A model generated the notes under the pieces. The model had not been told where the DNA came from, made no database searches, and saw only the letters and a list, made by a program, of their open reading frames with translations. Below, piece after piece: positions 17,060-24,505 of a stretch of 37,821 nucleotides of DNA. The translations under genes were made by a program, and so were the position numbers. Location of the stretch: positions 22,897 through 60,717 of the forward strand of contig NZ_FUZC01000022.1 in the NCBI RefSeq assembly GCF_900168115.1. The letters are read 5' to 3'. Each line of letters begins with the position of its first letter. Position 1 is the first letter of the stretch. This stretch comes from Salegentibacter salinarum. GTDB taxonomy: Bacteria > Bacteroidota > Bacteroidia > Flavobacteriales > Flavobacteriaceae.

Positions 17060-18156
17060 ACCACATCATAGGGAGTTTCTGTTTTTATAACTGCCAGAGT
17101 TCTACTCAGGAGTTTGTGAGCTATTTTAATAATGATCTTTTTGTCCTCTTTTCCTAAATGTGTACGATACTAAGCCTGCATTACTGGATCTGTGCGAATG
17201 GCCTGCCATGAAGCCTCGACAAAAGAGGATCGGATCAGGCGGTTTGATCTGGGGTTCATTCCCATAGTTTTATTTGAAGCACCACTTTGATGCATTGCCG
17301 GGGCAAGACCAACATATCCTGCCAAGTGTTTTAATGAATTGAACCGACGGAGATCTCTAAGTTCTGAGAAAATGCCCACGGCAACAATTCCACCAATCCC
17401 CGGGAATGCTTTTTAAGAGATAATAATCTTTTTTATGATATTTACGACAATAGGCGCGGAGGTGATTGGTTACCTGGCGCAACTCCTGATCTGTGAACCT
17501 GAAACTGCGCATACGACTGTTTAAGGTTTCACGGGCAGTATCAAATTCAAAAGACAGGTTGTTCAGCCAGTTTCGGTATTTGTGACTCCAGTGGTCATTA
17601 TCAAATTCCTCGGGTTCTTTGATTCCGAAGTAAAGGCTGCATTTTGATCATTGATTTAATGTGACGCATCTCTTTAACGAGATCATTTCGGCGACGGAAG
17701 AGACTGCGGAGTTCCTCTCGTTTTTTATCGGGAACTACAATGCTTTCCAAGCGATCATTCTTAAGTTCCCTGCTGATAAGCTGGCATCGATTTTATCTGT
17801 TTTGGTATGTCGTTCTTTTCTTTTGCGGTGAATATCTGCAGGATTGACTACTAAAGATTTCCAGCCGTAGCTTTCAAAAGAACGATGGGCATAGTAGCTA
17901 CAACATCCAGCTTCATAAGCCGCGGAAACTTCGTACCCGTGAAAATGTTTGTTCACATACTGAGACAGTTGTTCAGGAACAGGCGGCATGGTAAAGGATT
18001 TTCCAGCAAAAAGATCGGTGCTGCAATGTATTTTCCAGCTTCTCTTGTGAATATCAATACCAACGTATAACTTTGGAATTAAAGCAGTAGACTTAGTGTC
18101 CATATCTTATCGTTTTTTTATTTAAGATACTTGATTTACTGTTTTTTCGTCGATGC
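17060..18156 (-). pseudogene. IS110-family transposase remnant, multiply inactivated
   Basis: Clearly homologous to the element at 14434-15870 over the whole transposase and the short upstream end. Lesions seen by comparison: a 1-bp deletion near 17780 (CTGGCATCG against CTGGGCATCG) breaking the frame after about residue 110, a small deletion near 17634, small insertions near 17400, and a TAG codon in the C-terminal region near 17170 (TAG where the other copy has TAC). The last transposase codons and the whole 320-bp downstream non-coding end are missing, so it also lacks the candidate guide RNA. The surviving N-terminal frame is 17735-18103. Confidence 0.88.
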
Positions 18157-18217
18157 TAAAAACAATGCTCAAGCCTCTATTCAAAATTCCGTGCGATACG
18201 GGAAGTTGTGGCCAATT
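18157..18217 (+). repeat. Compact cassette repeat joining units B and C
   Basis: Begins AAAAACAATGCTCAAGCC like the other copies but lacks the 12-bp central hairpin. The outer stem is kept: TTCCGT (18187-18192) and ACGGGAA (18198-18204, one bulged G) with a GCGAT loop. Compared with 15871-15990 the closing pair changed from G-C to T-A, a compensatory change. It ends with unit C's left arm GTTGTGGCCAATT (18205-18217). Confidence 0.6.
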
Positions 18218-18230
18218 AAAAAAAAATGAG

Positions 18231-18995
18231 ATGTCAATAACGAAAGAATCAGAATTAAAAGGAATGAAAAAAATTAGTGAAGTCGTTGGAACTACACTAA
18301 AGTTGATGAGAGAGTACGCTAAAATGGGAATGTCTACTAAAGAACTCGACAACTACGGAGGTGAAATTTTAAAAGGTTATGGAGCAAAATCTGCGCCTTG
18401 TAAAACTTATGGATTTCCTGGATATACTTGCATAAGTGTAAATAATGAAGTCGCCCACGGCATCCCATCCAATAGCAAAATATTAAAAGAAGGAGATTTG
18501 ATTAATATTGATGTTTCTGCTGAACTAAATGGCTTTTGGTCTGACAATGGAGGCTCATTTATTATTAGAAAGGACATAAATAATCATCAACCTCTTGTGG
18601 ACGCTTCAAAAACGATTTTGCAAAAAGCAATACACCATATTAAAGGAGGAGTGAAAATTGCCGACGTGGGTTATTTAATAGAAACTGAGGCTAAAAAATC
18701 AGGCTTTAAAGTCATTAAGAACTTAGCAGGGCACGGAGTTGGAAGAAGTTTACACGAAAAGCCCGGGAACATTTTAAATTACAGGGTCAAAAGCAACAGA
18801 GAACGATTTAAAAAGAATACTACTGTAGCTATAGAGACTTTTATATCAACAGCTTCAACCATTGCAATGGAATCAAATGATAAATGGACTTTGATAGGCA
18901 ATAAAGGTGGGCACGTAACACAACACGAACAAACCATATTAGTCACTGACAATATTCCAGTCATTCTCACTCAATCTAATGAAATCTGGAATTAA
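18231..18995 (+). CDS. map: Type I methionine aminopeptidase in cassette-like unit C
   Basis: 254 residues from ATG 18231, matching the usual length of type I enzymes. An open frame extends further upstream only through repeat sequence. The enzyme removes N-terminal methionine from new proteins. All metal ligands are present: Asp94, Asp105, His168, Glu202 and Glu233, with His76 (EVAHGIPS) for substrate. Spacing agrees with the E. coli enzyme. As an essential housekeeping activity it should also be encoded elsewhere, with ribosomal protein genes, so this is an accessory copy, perhaps with altered specificity or drug tolerance. NIDVSAELNGFWSDNGGSF deviates from the common DIG..DGYHGDTSRTF wording. 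It lies between arms 18205-18217 and 18998-19010. Confidence 0.9.
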   Translation: MSITKESELKGMKKISEVVGTTLKLMREYAKMGMSTKELDNYGGEILKGYGAKSAPCKTYGFPGYTCISVNNEVAHGIPSNSKILKEGDLINIDVSAELNGFWSDNGGSFIIRKDINNHQPLVDASKTILQKAIHHIKGGVKIADVGYLIETEAKKSGFKVIKNLAGHGVGRSLHEKPGNILNYRVKSNRERFKKNTTVAIETFISTASTIAMESNDKWTLIGNKGGHVTQHEQTILVTDNIPVILTQSNEIWN

Positions 18996-18997
18996 AT

Positions 18998-19130
18998 AAC
19001 TGGCTACAACACAAAAAACAATGCTAAAACAAGTCTTAGTTCGAACCTTTGTACTTGCTTGCAACGCCTGATGTCCTGCGGACAATCATGCACACCAGCT
19101 CTGTTTTTATAGGGGACGATGGCAACAATT
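18998..19130 (+). repeat. Uninterrupted cassette repeat joining units C and D
   Basis: The only copy not broken by an IS. It opens with unit C's right arm AACTGGCTACAAC (18998-19010; 11 of 13 positions complement 18205-18217). Then come the AACAATGCT box, the central hairpin region (GCCTGATGTCC, TGC, GGACAATCATGC, slightly decayed) and TTTTTATAGGGGAC, and it closes with unit D's left arm GATGGCAACAATT (19118-19130). It is the reference for placing the IS110 insertion points in the other copies. Confidence 0.65.
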
Positions 19131-19161
19131 AGAAAGCACAAAGAAAATAATTGATATTATT

Positions 19162-20247
19162 ATGAATCTATCTACAAGATTATTAAGTATGATGCTTCTA
19201 ATTACCTTGGCTAATTCTTGCAAGGGACAAGAAACAGAGAAGAAAGATAACAAAAAAGTTAATTCTAGTCAATCAAACATAGAAAAACATCAACCTTTCA
19301 TTTACAGAAGCTCAAAACAGCACTCTACTTTAAATGGGGCAGTTAGTGAATTTGTATGGCAAATTTATCAAGATAAAAAAGGAAATTATTGGTTTGGAAC
19401 TAACCACGATGGTATTCTCATCTATGATAATAATTCCCTTATTCACTATACTTCAAAAGATGGAATAGGAGGAAATGCAATAAGAGCTATAACTGAAGAC
19501 AAAACTGGGGATATTTGGTTTGGCACATCAAATGGTTTAACAAAATACAATGGAAAAGAATTTACTAACTACACAATAGATGACGGACTAATTGATAATG
19601 AAATTTGGGCAATTGAAGTGGACAATACGGGAAGAATTTGGATTGGCACAGTAGGAGGTGTTAGTATATTTGACGGGAATAATTTTGAAACTCTCGAAGT
19701 ACCGAAGCCTAATGTTCCAAATCCCGAACCTATGCTATCTAAAAATAGAGTCAGTGATATTTTAATTGATAAAAAAGGACATTTTTGGTTTGTTAATGAT
19801 AGCTACGGCATCACAAAATTCAATGGTAATCAATATGAATTTTTCACAACCGAAAATGGGCTGACCGACAATAATGTGGCTGAACTTTTTGAAGATAGTC
19901 AAGGAAATATTTGGATAGGAACTTTTTATGGAGGTGTAAGTAAATTTGACGGTAAGACTTTTACAAACTTCACAAAAGAGGGAATAATAAATGGCCTAGA
20001 AACTTATAACTTTTGTGAAGACAAAGCAGGGAATATTTGGTTTTCCGCAGAAAATTATGGTGTATATAGTTATAACGGAAAAGATTTTACCCAATTCACA
20101 GTAGAAGACGGACTAGCCACAAATACAATCCAAACCATTTATGAAGATAAAAAAGGGCAAATTTGGTTTAGCACTTGGGAAGGAATAAGCCTTTATGATG
20201 GAAAAGAAATAACGAATGTCTATGATAAAGAATCTTGGACAAAATAA
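19162..20247 (+). CDS. Two-component-regulator-type beta-propeller lipoprotein, unit D
   Basis: 361 residues with a lipoprotein signal (MNLSTRLLSMMLLITLANSC, then KGQ). The rest is about seven copies of a 40-residue blade of the form IWFGT...GVSIFDGNNF, the Reg_prop repeat known from the sensor part of Bacteroidetes hybrid two-component systems. Here no membrane anchor, kinase or DNA-binding domain follows, so it is a free-standing periplasmic or surface propeller, perhaps glycan- or protein-binding. It is flanked by arms 19118-19130 and 20252-20264. Start chosen at ATG 19162 because it opens the signal peptide. Confidence 0.85.
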   Translation: MNLSTRLLSMMLLITLANSCKGQETEKKDNKKVNSSQSNIEKHQPFIYRSSKQHSTLNGAVSEFVWQIYQDKKGNYWFGTNHDGILIYDNNSLIHYTSKDGIGGNAIRAITEDKTGDIWFGTSNGLTKYNGKEFTNYTIDDGLIDNEIWAIEVDNTGRIWIGTVGGVSIFDGNNFETLEVPKPNVPNPEPMLSKNRVSDILIDKKGHFWFVNDSYGITKFNGNQYEFFTTENGLTDNNVAELFEDSQGNIWIGTFYGGVSKFDGKTFTNFTKEGIINGLETYNFCEDKAGNIWFSAENYGVYSYNGKDFTQFTVEDGLATNTIQTIYEDKKGQIWFSTWEGISLYDGKEITNVYDKESWTK

Positions 20248-20251
20248 AAAT

Positions 20252-20264
20252 AACTGTTGCCAAT
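20252..20264 (+). repeat. Right end arm of cassette-like unit D
   Basis: AACTGTTGCCAAT, 4 bp after the propeller gene's stop, complements GATGGCAACAATT (19118-19130) at 10 of 13 positions. The AACAATGCT box and hairpin of the repeat do not follow, so the array is broken or ends here. Confidence 0.5.
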
Positions 20265-20268
20265 TGAA

Positions 20269-20391
20269 ATGGAATTAGACAGAACCTATAATGCCAATGT
20301 TGAAATTTTCGGAGAAAGAGCACAAAGTCCTTCTTATGCAGAAGTAGATTTCTATGTAAATATAAAAAATTCAAGCAAATGGGTAAATTGA
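20269..20391 (+). CDS. Short open frame, possible gene fragment
   Basis: 40 codons (MELDRTYNANVEIFGERAQSPSYAEVDFYVNIKNSSKWVN) starting 4 bp after the unit D arm and overlapping the DUF1801 start by 13 bp. Wording is protein-like but matches nothing I recognise. It may be the N-terminal piece of a gene whose remainder was replaced, or a leader coupled to the next gene. Confidence 0.3.
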   Translation: MELDRTYNANVEIFGERAQSPSYAEVDFYVNIKNSSKWVN

Positions 20392-20807
20392 CAATAAAGA
20401 CAGATCCTAAAGTAGAGACGGTTTTCGCGAGTTATCCTGACATTGTTCGGGATAAAATGCAATATCTACGTGAATTGGTAATTGAAACAGCAGAAGAAAC
20501 CGAAGGTATAAGTGTTTTAGAAGAAACATTGAAATGGGGAGAACCCAGTTTTGTTACTAAGAACGGCAGTACTTTGCGAATGGATTGGAAAGAAAAAACA
20601 CCTGACCAATATGCAATGTATTTCCAATGCACGAGTAGATTGGTTGATACTTTCAGGTTAGTTTTTGATCACAAATTTCAATACGAGGGAAAACGAGCAA
20701 TTGTCTTTCAATTAAACCAGAAAATTCCAGAATTAGAATTAAAAGAATGTATTAAGGCTTCCTTGATTTATCATAAAGTAAAAGAACAAATTACGTTGGG
20801 AATTTGA
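20379..20807 (+). CDS. DUF1801 (YdhG-like) family protein
   Basis: 142 residues matching small cytoplasmic DUF1801 proteins: the N-terminal helix TVFASYPDIVRDKMQYLRELVIETAEE, then EETLKWGEPSFVTKNGSTLRMDWK and a C-terminal helix ELKECIKASLIYHKVKE. The fold is YdhG-like. A biochemical role is not established. It is complete. No clear promoter was seen, and it may be read with the short frame that overlaps its start. Confidence 0.75.
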   Translation: MGKLTIKTDPKVETVFASYPDIVRDKMQYLRELVIETAEETEGISVLEETLKWGEPSFVTKNGSTLRMDWKEKTPDQYAMYFQCTSRLVDTFRLVFDHKFQYEGKRAIVFQLNQKIPELELKECIKASLIYHKVKEQITLGI

Positions 20808-20819
20808 AGTTGAATAAAA

Positions 20820-21040
20820 AAAGCCAGTGGCTAATCGAGTAGATGGCTCCACCAAAAACTGGCGGACTGCGCCTCTACAATACCGTACCTAACGGTCTCC
20901 TATGCGGATAATGAAACTTTTAGATTAGAGCCTCTTGACATCGTAATAGCACGAGAGGTTCGGTGATGGGGGGGAAAGGTGCTTAATATATTAAGTAACT
21001 CGCTGGCTACCTACTCTACATCAAGACAGGTGAAGAGACT
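20820..21040 (+). mobile_element. Probable group II intron 3' remnant
   Basis: The 34-base segment 20928-20961 has the architecture of group II intron domain V: 8-bp lower stem GAGCCTCT/AGAGGTTC including the catalytic AGC, a two-base CG bulge, a 6-base upper stem and a 4-base loop. Two upper-stem pairs are mismatched, so it may be decayed. A G-rich stretch, a stem-loop and TACCTACTCTAC follow, resembling domain VI and an intron 3' end. No reverse transcriptase frame is present. 5' boundary and splice site are uncertain. Confidence 0.45.
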
Positions 21041-21090
21041 TGGAGAAAACTCCCTTTGTCTACTCGGCACTAAAAAGAATCAAAACCATT

Positions 21091-21369
21091 TTATAGGCCT
21101 AAATTTAGTATACGATTCTTCTCCATTACTTTTTGGACTTCTCCTGGATCGTAATAAATAATACGTCCAATTTTGATATAGGGAAGTGTGCCGTTTAATC
21201 GTAAATTCTGAAGTGTCCCTGGACTGATTTGTAAATAGTCCATAACTTCAGAAGATCTTAAGTACTTTTTTATTCTAGCTGATTTCTGTTGTTTAAGCAG
21301 CTGTTTAATGTCTCTGAGTAGCTCCATTTTAAAATCCTGAAGATCGTCTCGGGTAATAGGTGTTGACAT
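21091..21369 (-). CDS. Helix-turn-helix protein of ICE/excisionase type
   Basis: 92 residues from Met at 21369 (MSTPITRDDLQDFKMELL); an upstream ATG at 21402 would add 11 less typical residues. The first half is a coiled-coil-like helix (DFKMELLRDIKQLLKQQKSARIKK). The second is a MerR/HTH_17-like winged helix (YLRSSEVMDYLQISPGTLQNLRLNGTLPYIKIGRIIYYDPGEVQKVM). Such proteins sit next to RteC or integrase genes in Bacteroidetes integrative elements and regulate excision. The same arrangement is seen here with RteC upstream. Confidence 0.85.
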   Translation of the reverse strand: MSTPITRDDLQDFKMELLRDIKQLLKQQKSARIKKYLRSSEVMDYLQISPGTLQNLRLNGTLPYIKIGRIIYYDPGEVQKVMEKNRILNLGL

Positions 21370-21621
21370 AATAGAACAGTTTTTTGGCTGGGAGTATAGC
21401 AATTATAGTTCCTGGCCCGGTTAAATAATAATTGTTCTATAAAAATGAGAATGTTTCGTGAAAATAATTCCCCATATTCTTCGTAGTACGAAAAACTTTA
21501 ACATTTAACCACATTCAATAAGAATTGTTGAAATTAAGGATCAGGTGTTATGAAATTAGCCTTAAAATGCAATAGAAATAATGTATTACCGGTTTTTTGT
21601 AGTAAGGATGTACTTCGAAAA

Positions 21622-22548
21622 TTATTTGTCCTCTCTGCGCATTTTGGCTTCCAGGTTAATAGCAATTTCAAGGAGGTATTTTGCCCGCGGATCTTTTCGG
21701 GCTTTCATTTCCCTGTAGGTTTTATAAAAATTATCAAATTTGATATTAAAAACATCTTCAAAGACAGAGAATAAGGTCTTGAGATCTGCAGTTCCATGGT
21801 TAATGTCTCCTGCATGGTATAGGGCATAAATTACTTCTGCCAGTGAAATTTTACAGCCCGACCATACGAGTAAATTCGGTTGACGTTTCCGAAAATTACT
21901 GTTGCTACCGGGTTGAATCAATTCTAGTTTCTCCCTAATATAATGGATATACCGGTAAAGGGCTTGCACCTTGGACCATAACATATCGTGAGTAGTCGAA
22001 AACTCGGGGTTCTGATAATAATTTATAACGGGACTAAAGGAAAAATCCATCCCCCCTTTTCGGCTAAAAAATTCGAAGTCGAGGTAATTTTTGTTTTGTT
22101 CCATATAATTCACAAAACTGTGGTTGGCGGAAAAGAACTTATTAATTTTCTTAATTTCTTTTTCTAAATAACGAACTTTATGAGAATCACCAGCCTTGGG
22201 CAACATTAGTTCACAGGATCGAACTTCCGTGAAATAAATCAGGTAACTCATTGGGATGGGTTTGATATTTTTGAAAAACTCAATCTCCGTCTGGGTATCC
22301 TCAAAGTCTTCTTTATCAACCTGTTTTTGAAGTTTTGATAAGGTTTGGATGCACAACCTTATCCCGTCATCAGCCATCTTCAGCTCGGTTTTCCCCGAAT
22401 GAATTAAGCGTTCGAGGTTTTCACTAAATGTCTCCATGTCCTTTTCAAACATACTTGTAGTAAATGAAAATAAATAAAATCGTTGTTGGGCTATTTTCAA
22501 GTTTGGTTTGTTTAAGGAATTGGTACTGGGTAAATCCTCATCTGTCAT
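21622..22548 (-). CDS. rteC: RteC-family regulator of conjugative element excision
   Basis: 308 residues with the features of RteC proteins, including the C-terminal LLVWSGCKISLAEVIYALYHAGDINHG and FDNFYKTYREMKARKDPRAKYL. In CTnDOT, RteC is a winged-helix protein that activates the excision operon after tetracycline induction. No rteA/rteB sensor pair is visible here. Met33 is a possible alternative start, as the first 30 residues are less typical. It is transcribed away from the divergent gene pair at 22737. Confidence 0.88.
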   Translation of the reverse strand: MTDEDLPSTNSLNKPNLKIAQQRFYLFSFTTSMFEKDMETFSENLERLIHSGKTELKMADDGIRLCIQTLSKLQKQVDKEDFEDTQTEIEFFKNIKPIPMSYLIYFTEVRSCELMLPKAGDSHKVRYLEKEIKKINKFFSANHSFVNYMEQNKNYLDFEFFSRKGGMDFSFSPVINYYQNPEFSTTHDMLWSKVQALYRYIHYIREKLELIQPGSNSNFRKRQPNLLVWSGCKISLAEVIYALYHAGDINHGTADLKTLFSVFEDVFNIKFDNFYKTYREMKARKDPRAKYLLEIAINLEAKMRREDK

Positions 22549-22664
22549 TAAATTAACTCAAATTCTATCAGTTAGCTATTCGAAAAAATAAAAAAAAAGC
22601 CAAAAATTAATGAAATTCACAAGTTCACTGTTGGAATGTATAAGTATTTCTGAGCTTTATCTTT

Positions 22665-22672
22665 TATATTTG
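22665..22672 (+). promoter_or_regulatory. Putative -7 promoter element for the STAS-like/AraC operon
   Basis: TATATTTG matches TAnnTTTG exactly and lies 65 bp upstream of the first gene. A -33 TTTG at the usual spacing is not obvious. Confidence 0.4.
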
Positions 22673-22736
22673 AGTGGAATAAGCTGGTTTTTCCAGGTAT
22701 TCGCTTATAAATCCCTACTTAACGAAAATCCCCCCT

Positions 22737-23120
22737 TTGATGTTTGAAGGTAAGTATGGTAAATATTGTATTGTTGATGGCATTCTATTCGTAGATTATA
22801 AGGAGGATCTAATTTTCACTTTAAAAGTAGCAAAAAGGATTGTTCAAGAGCGAATGGGATTTCAGCATAACAAGGAATACCCCGTTTGTTGTAAGCTTTC
22901 CGGTAGGATTGATTCTCAGTCAGAAGCCAGGCACTACCTTGCTCAGGAAGGTGCTCTTTTTATAAAAGCTTTAGCATTTCATGCTACCTCTCCCGTTACT
23001 ATCCGGCTTACCGAATTCTATATTCAAACTCTAAATCACCAAATACCAATTCGAGTATTCAAGGATAGAAACCAGGCAATACAATTTTTAAAACCATACA
23101 GCCAAAGAAGTATTAATTAA
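22737..23120 (+). CDS. Small STAS/SEC14-like protein (DUF7793-type), uncertain
   Basis: 127 residues without signal peptide or membrane segment. Alternating strands and helices (YGKYCIVDGILFVDYKEDLIFTLKVAKRIVQERMGF, then EYPVCCKLSGRIDSQSEARHYLAQEG) resemble the small STAS-like proteins of Bacteroidetes whose N-terminal ILFVDYK strand is typical. These may act as anti-anti-sigma-like or ligand-binding partners. It is 11 bp upstream of the AraC-type gene, so both are probably one operon and work together. Family name given from memory with moderate certainty. Confidence 0.55.
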   Translation: MMFEGKYGKYCIVDGILFVDYKEDLIFTLKVAKRIVQERMGFQHNKEYPVCCKLSGRIDSQSEARHYLAQEGALFIKALAFHATSPVTIRLTEFYIQTLNHQIPIRVFKDRNQAIQFLKPYSQRSIN

Positions 23121-23131
23121 AACCTACAATT

Positions 23132-24043
23132 ATGGAACGTGTATTTAATAGGACAAATTTACGTGGTATATACCGTATGCTTACCGAAATGGCCAAAGGT
23201 AATTTTGCCTATCAAATAAAAAGAACTCACCACAGGGATGAGCTCGAAGGACTCAATGCTTATGTAAATCAAACGGCAGAAGAACTACGCAGGAAGCGAC
23301 ATCAATTTTTGTTGCTTAACCGGCAAACTGAAATTATGATGATTCGTACAGCCACTTTTTTATTAAATGAAAATTTAAAGGTGGTGGATTATAGTTATAA
23401 ACATCCTGATAATATTGAAATTGCCCCCAGTACTATTATAAACAATCCATTTTATGAATTGTTAATCAAAAAATCTCAAGATAGGTGGACCAAAAAAATA
23501 ACGGAGTTCTTAGAAGGAAATGAACAATCTTTTAATATTACCCTGGAATATCATTTTGATGAACTTTTAAAAATTGATTTACATACCGTAGTCTCGAGGT
23601 TAACTGGTATGAGGAATGAGAAATATATTGTGACATCTTATCTTATGGATACCACGAAGGATTTTTTCTTAGAGCTTCCTGAGAATTCTGAAATAAAAAC
23701 CTATTCTAGATGGGATCAAAAACTATTTCATGAAATCCATATCTATATTATGCATCATTTGGAAGAACCTCCAAAAACATTAGACCAGTTAGCAGGGCTC
23801 TTTAATACCAATAAATATAAAATAAAAACCGGTTTCAAAGAGATTTTTGGTTGTACACCCACGCAGTACTACAACAAGCAGCGGATTCGGAAATGTAAAA
23901 TACTCATAGAAAATACAGATCTTTCCTTAACTGAAATTTCAATTAAGATGGGTTTTAGTTCCTATCCCCATTTTTCAAAGAGTTTTACAAAGGCCACTCA
24001 TTTAACTCCTAGGTTCTACAAAAAAATAACTCGTAATTCATAA
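23132..24043 (+). CDS. AraC-family regulator with HAMP-like and PAS-like N-terminus
   Basis: 303 residues. About residues 200-300 are an AraC/XylS DNA-binding domain with both helix-turn-helix units (TLDQLAGLFNTNKYKIKTGFKEIFG and LSLTEISIKMGFSSYPHFSKSFTK). Residues 10-55 read like a HAMP linker (MLTEMAKGNFAYQIKRTHHRDELEGLNAYVNQTAEELR), but no transmembrane helix precedes it. Residues 65-190 look like a PAS-type sensor (ATFLLNENLKVVDYS...). A soluble HAMP-PAS-AraC layout is unusual. A partner in the preceding STAS-like gene is suggested by the 11-bp spacing. Confidence 0.8.
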   Translation: MERVFNRTNLRGIYRMLTEMAKGNFAYQIKRTHHRDELEGLNAYVNQTAEELRRKRHQFLLLNRQTEIMMIRTATFLLNENLKVVDYSYKHPDNIEIAPSTIINNPFYELLIKKSQDRWTKKITEFLEGNEQSFNITLEYHFDELLKIDLHTVVSRLTGMRNEKYIVTSYLMDTTKDFFLELPENSEIKTYSRWDQKLFHEIHIYIMHHLEEPPKTLDQLAGLFNTNKYKIKTGFKEIFGCTPTQYYNKQRIRKCKILIENTDLSLTEISIKMGFSSYPHFSKSFTKATHLTPRFYKKITRNS

Positions 24044-24505
24044 AAAATATTTTGGTTCTCGGTCTGTTAAGCTTATCTGGTCTTATGCAAAATATTTCTT
24101 TACGGCTTATAGAAGCTAGAATAATTAAGCCATTAAGATGCTCTTTTCAAGGTCGAAATCAGCGTATTGTTGAAATTGCCTATATCTCTGTCAAAGCCTG
24201 GAGGACCTGGAAGCCATGAATAAGTCAATTGTAGTTAAATAATATAATTGATACTGCTGTGAACTTTGAATAATTGGCAGGGTAATTTCCTTAAAAGATT
24301 TCCAATTTGATGTAGACTTTATCCACAACTTTCCCATAATAATCCCATTTTCATCTACAGAGGAGATTGTCAATAGTCTCATTTTCAATAGTGAGGGCTC
24401 CGGGTACAGATGTTGCTATTCCCTACTGGAATTATTCCAGCACTATTTAGGTTCTCATTTTACAAGGAATCGTAAAGAAGGTTTTAAACTATAAATTTTA
24501 TAAAA
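24044..24505. other. Intergenic region with a possible decayed carbohydrate-binding fragment
   Basis: No intact gene in 460 bp. On the minus strand, a start-less frame from about 24412 down to 24191 reads YPEPSLLKMRLLTISSVDENG, then MGKLWIKSTSNWKSFKEITLPI. This recalls the strand pattern of CBM6-type modules (IEIRLD..G..IGTL.V..T..W..W), but it is too degenerate for a firm call. A small palindrome GGAATTATTCC lies near 24428. Confidence 0.3.

Noticed and set aside
19035-19060. GTTCGAACC resembling a tRNA T-loop
   Set aside because: No acceptor or anticodon stem can be drawn around it, and it lies inside the cassette repeat.
13948-20264. Calling the cassette-like array a bona fide integron
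   Set aside because: No integron integrase, attI or Pc-like promoter is visible, the arms are longer than the 7-base R boxes, and the spacer between arm and inner stem is asymmetric. Kept as attC-like only.
20979-21161. 60-codon frame across the intron-like tail
   Set aside because: Lies over the structured RNA-like segment and the end of the HTH gene, with no protein-like features.
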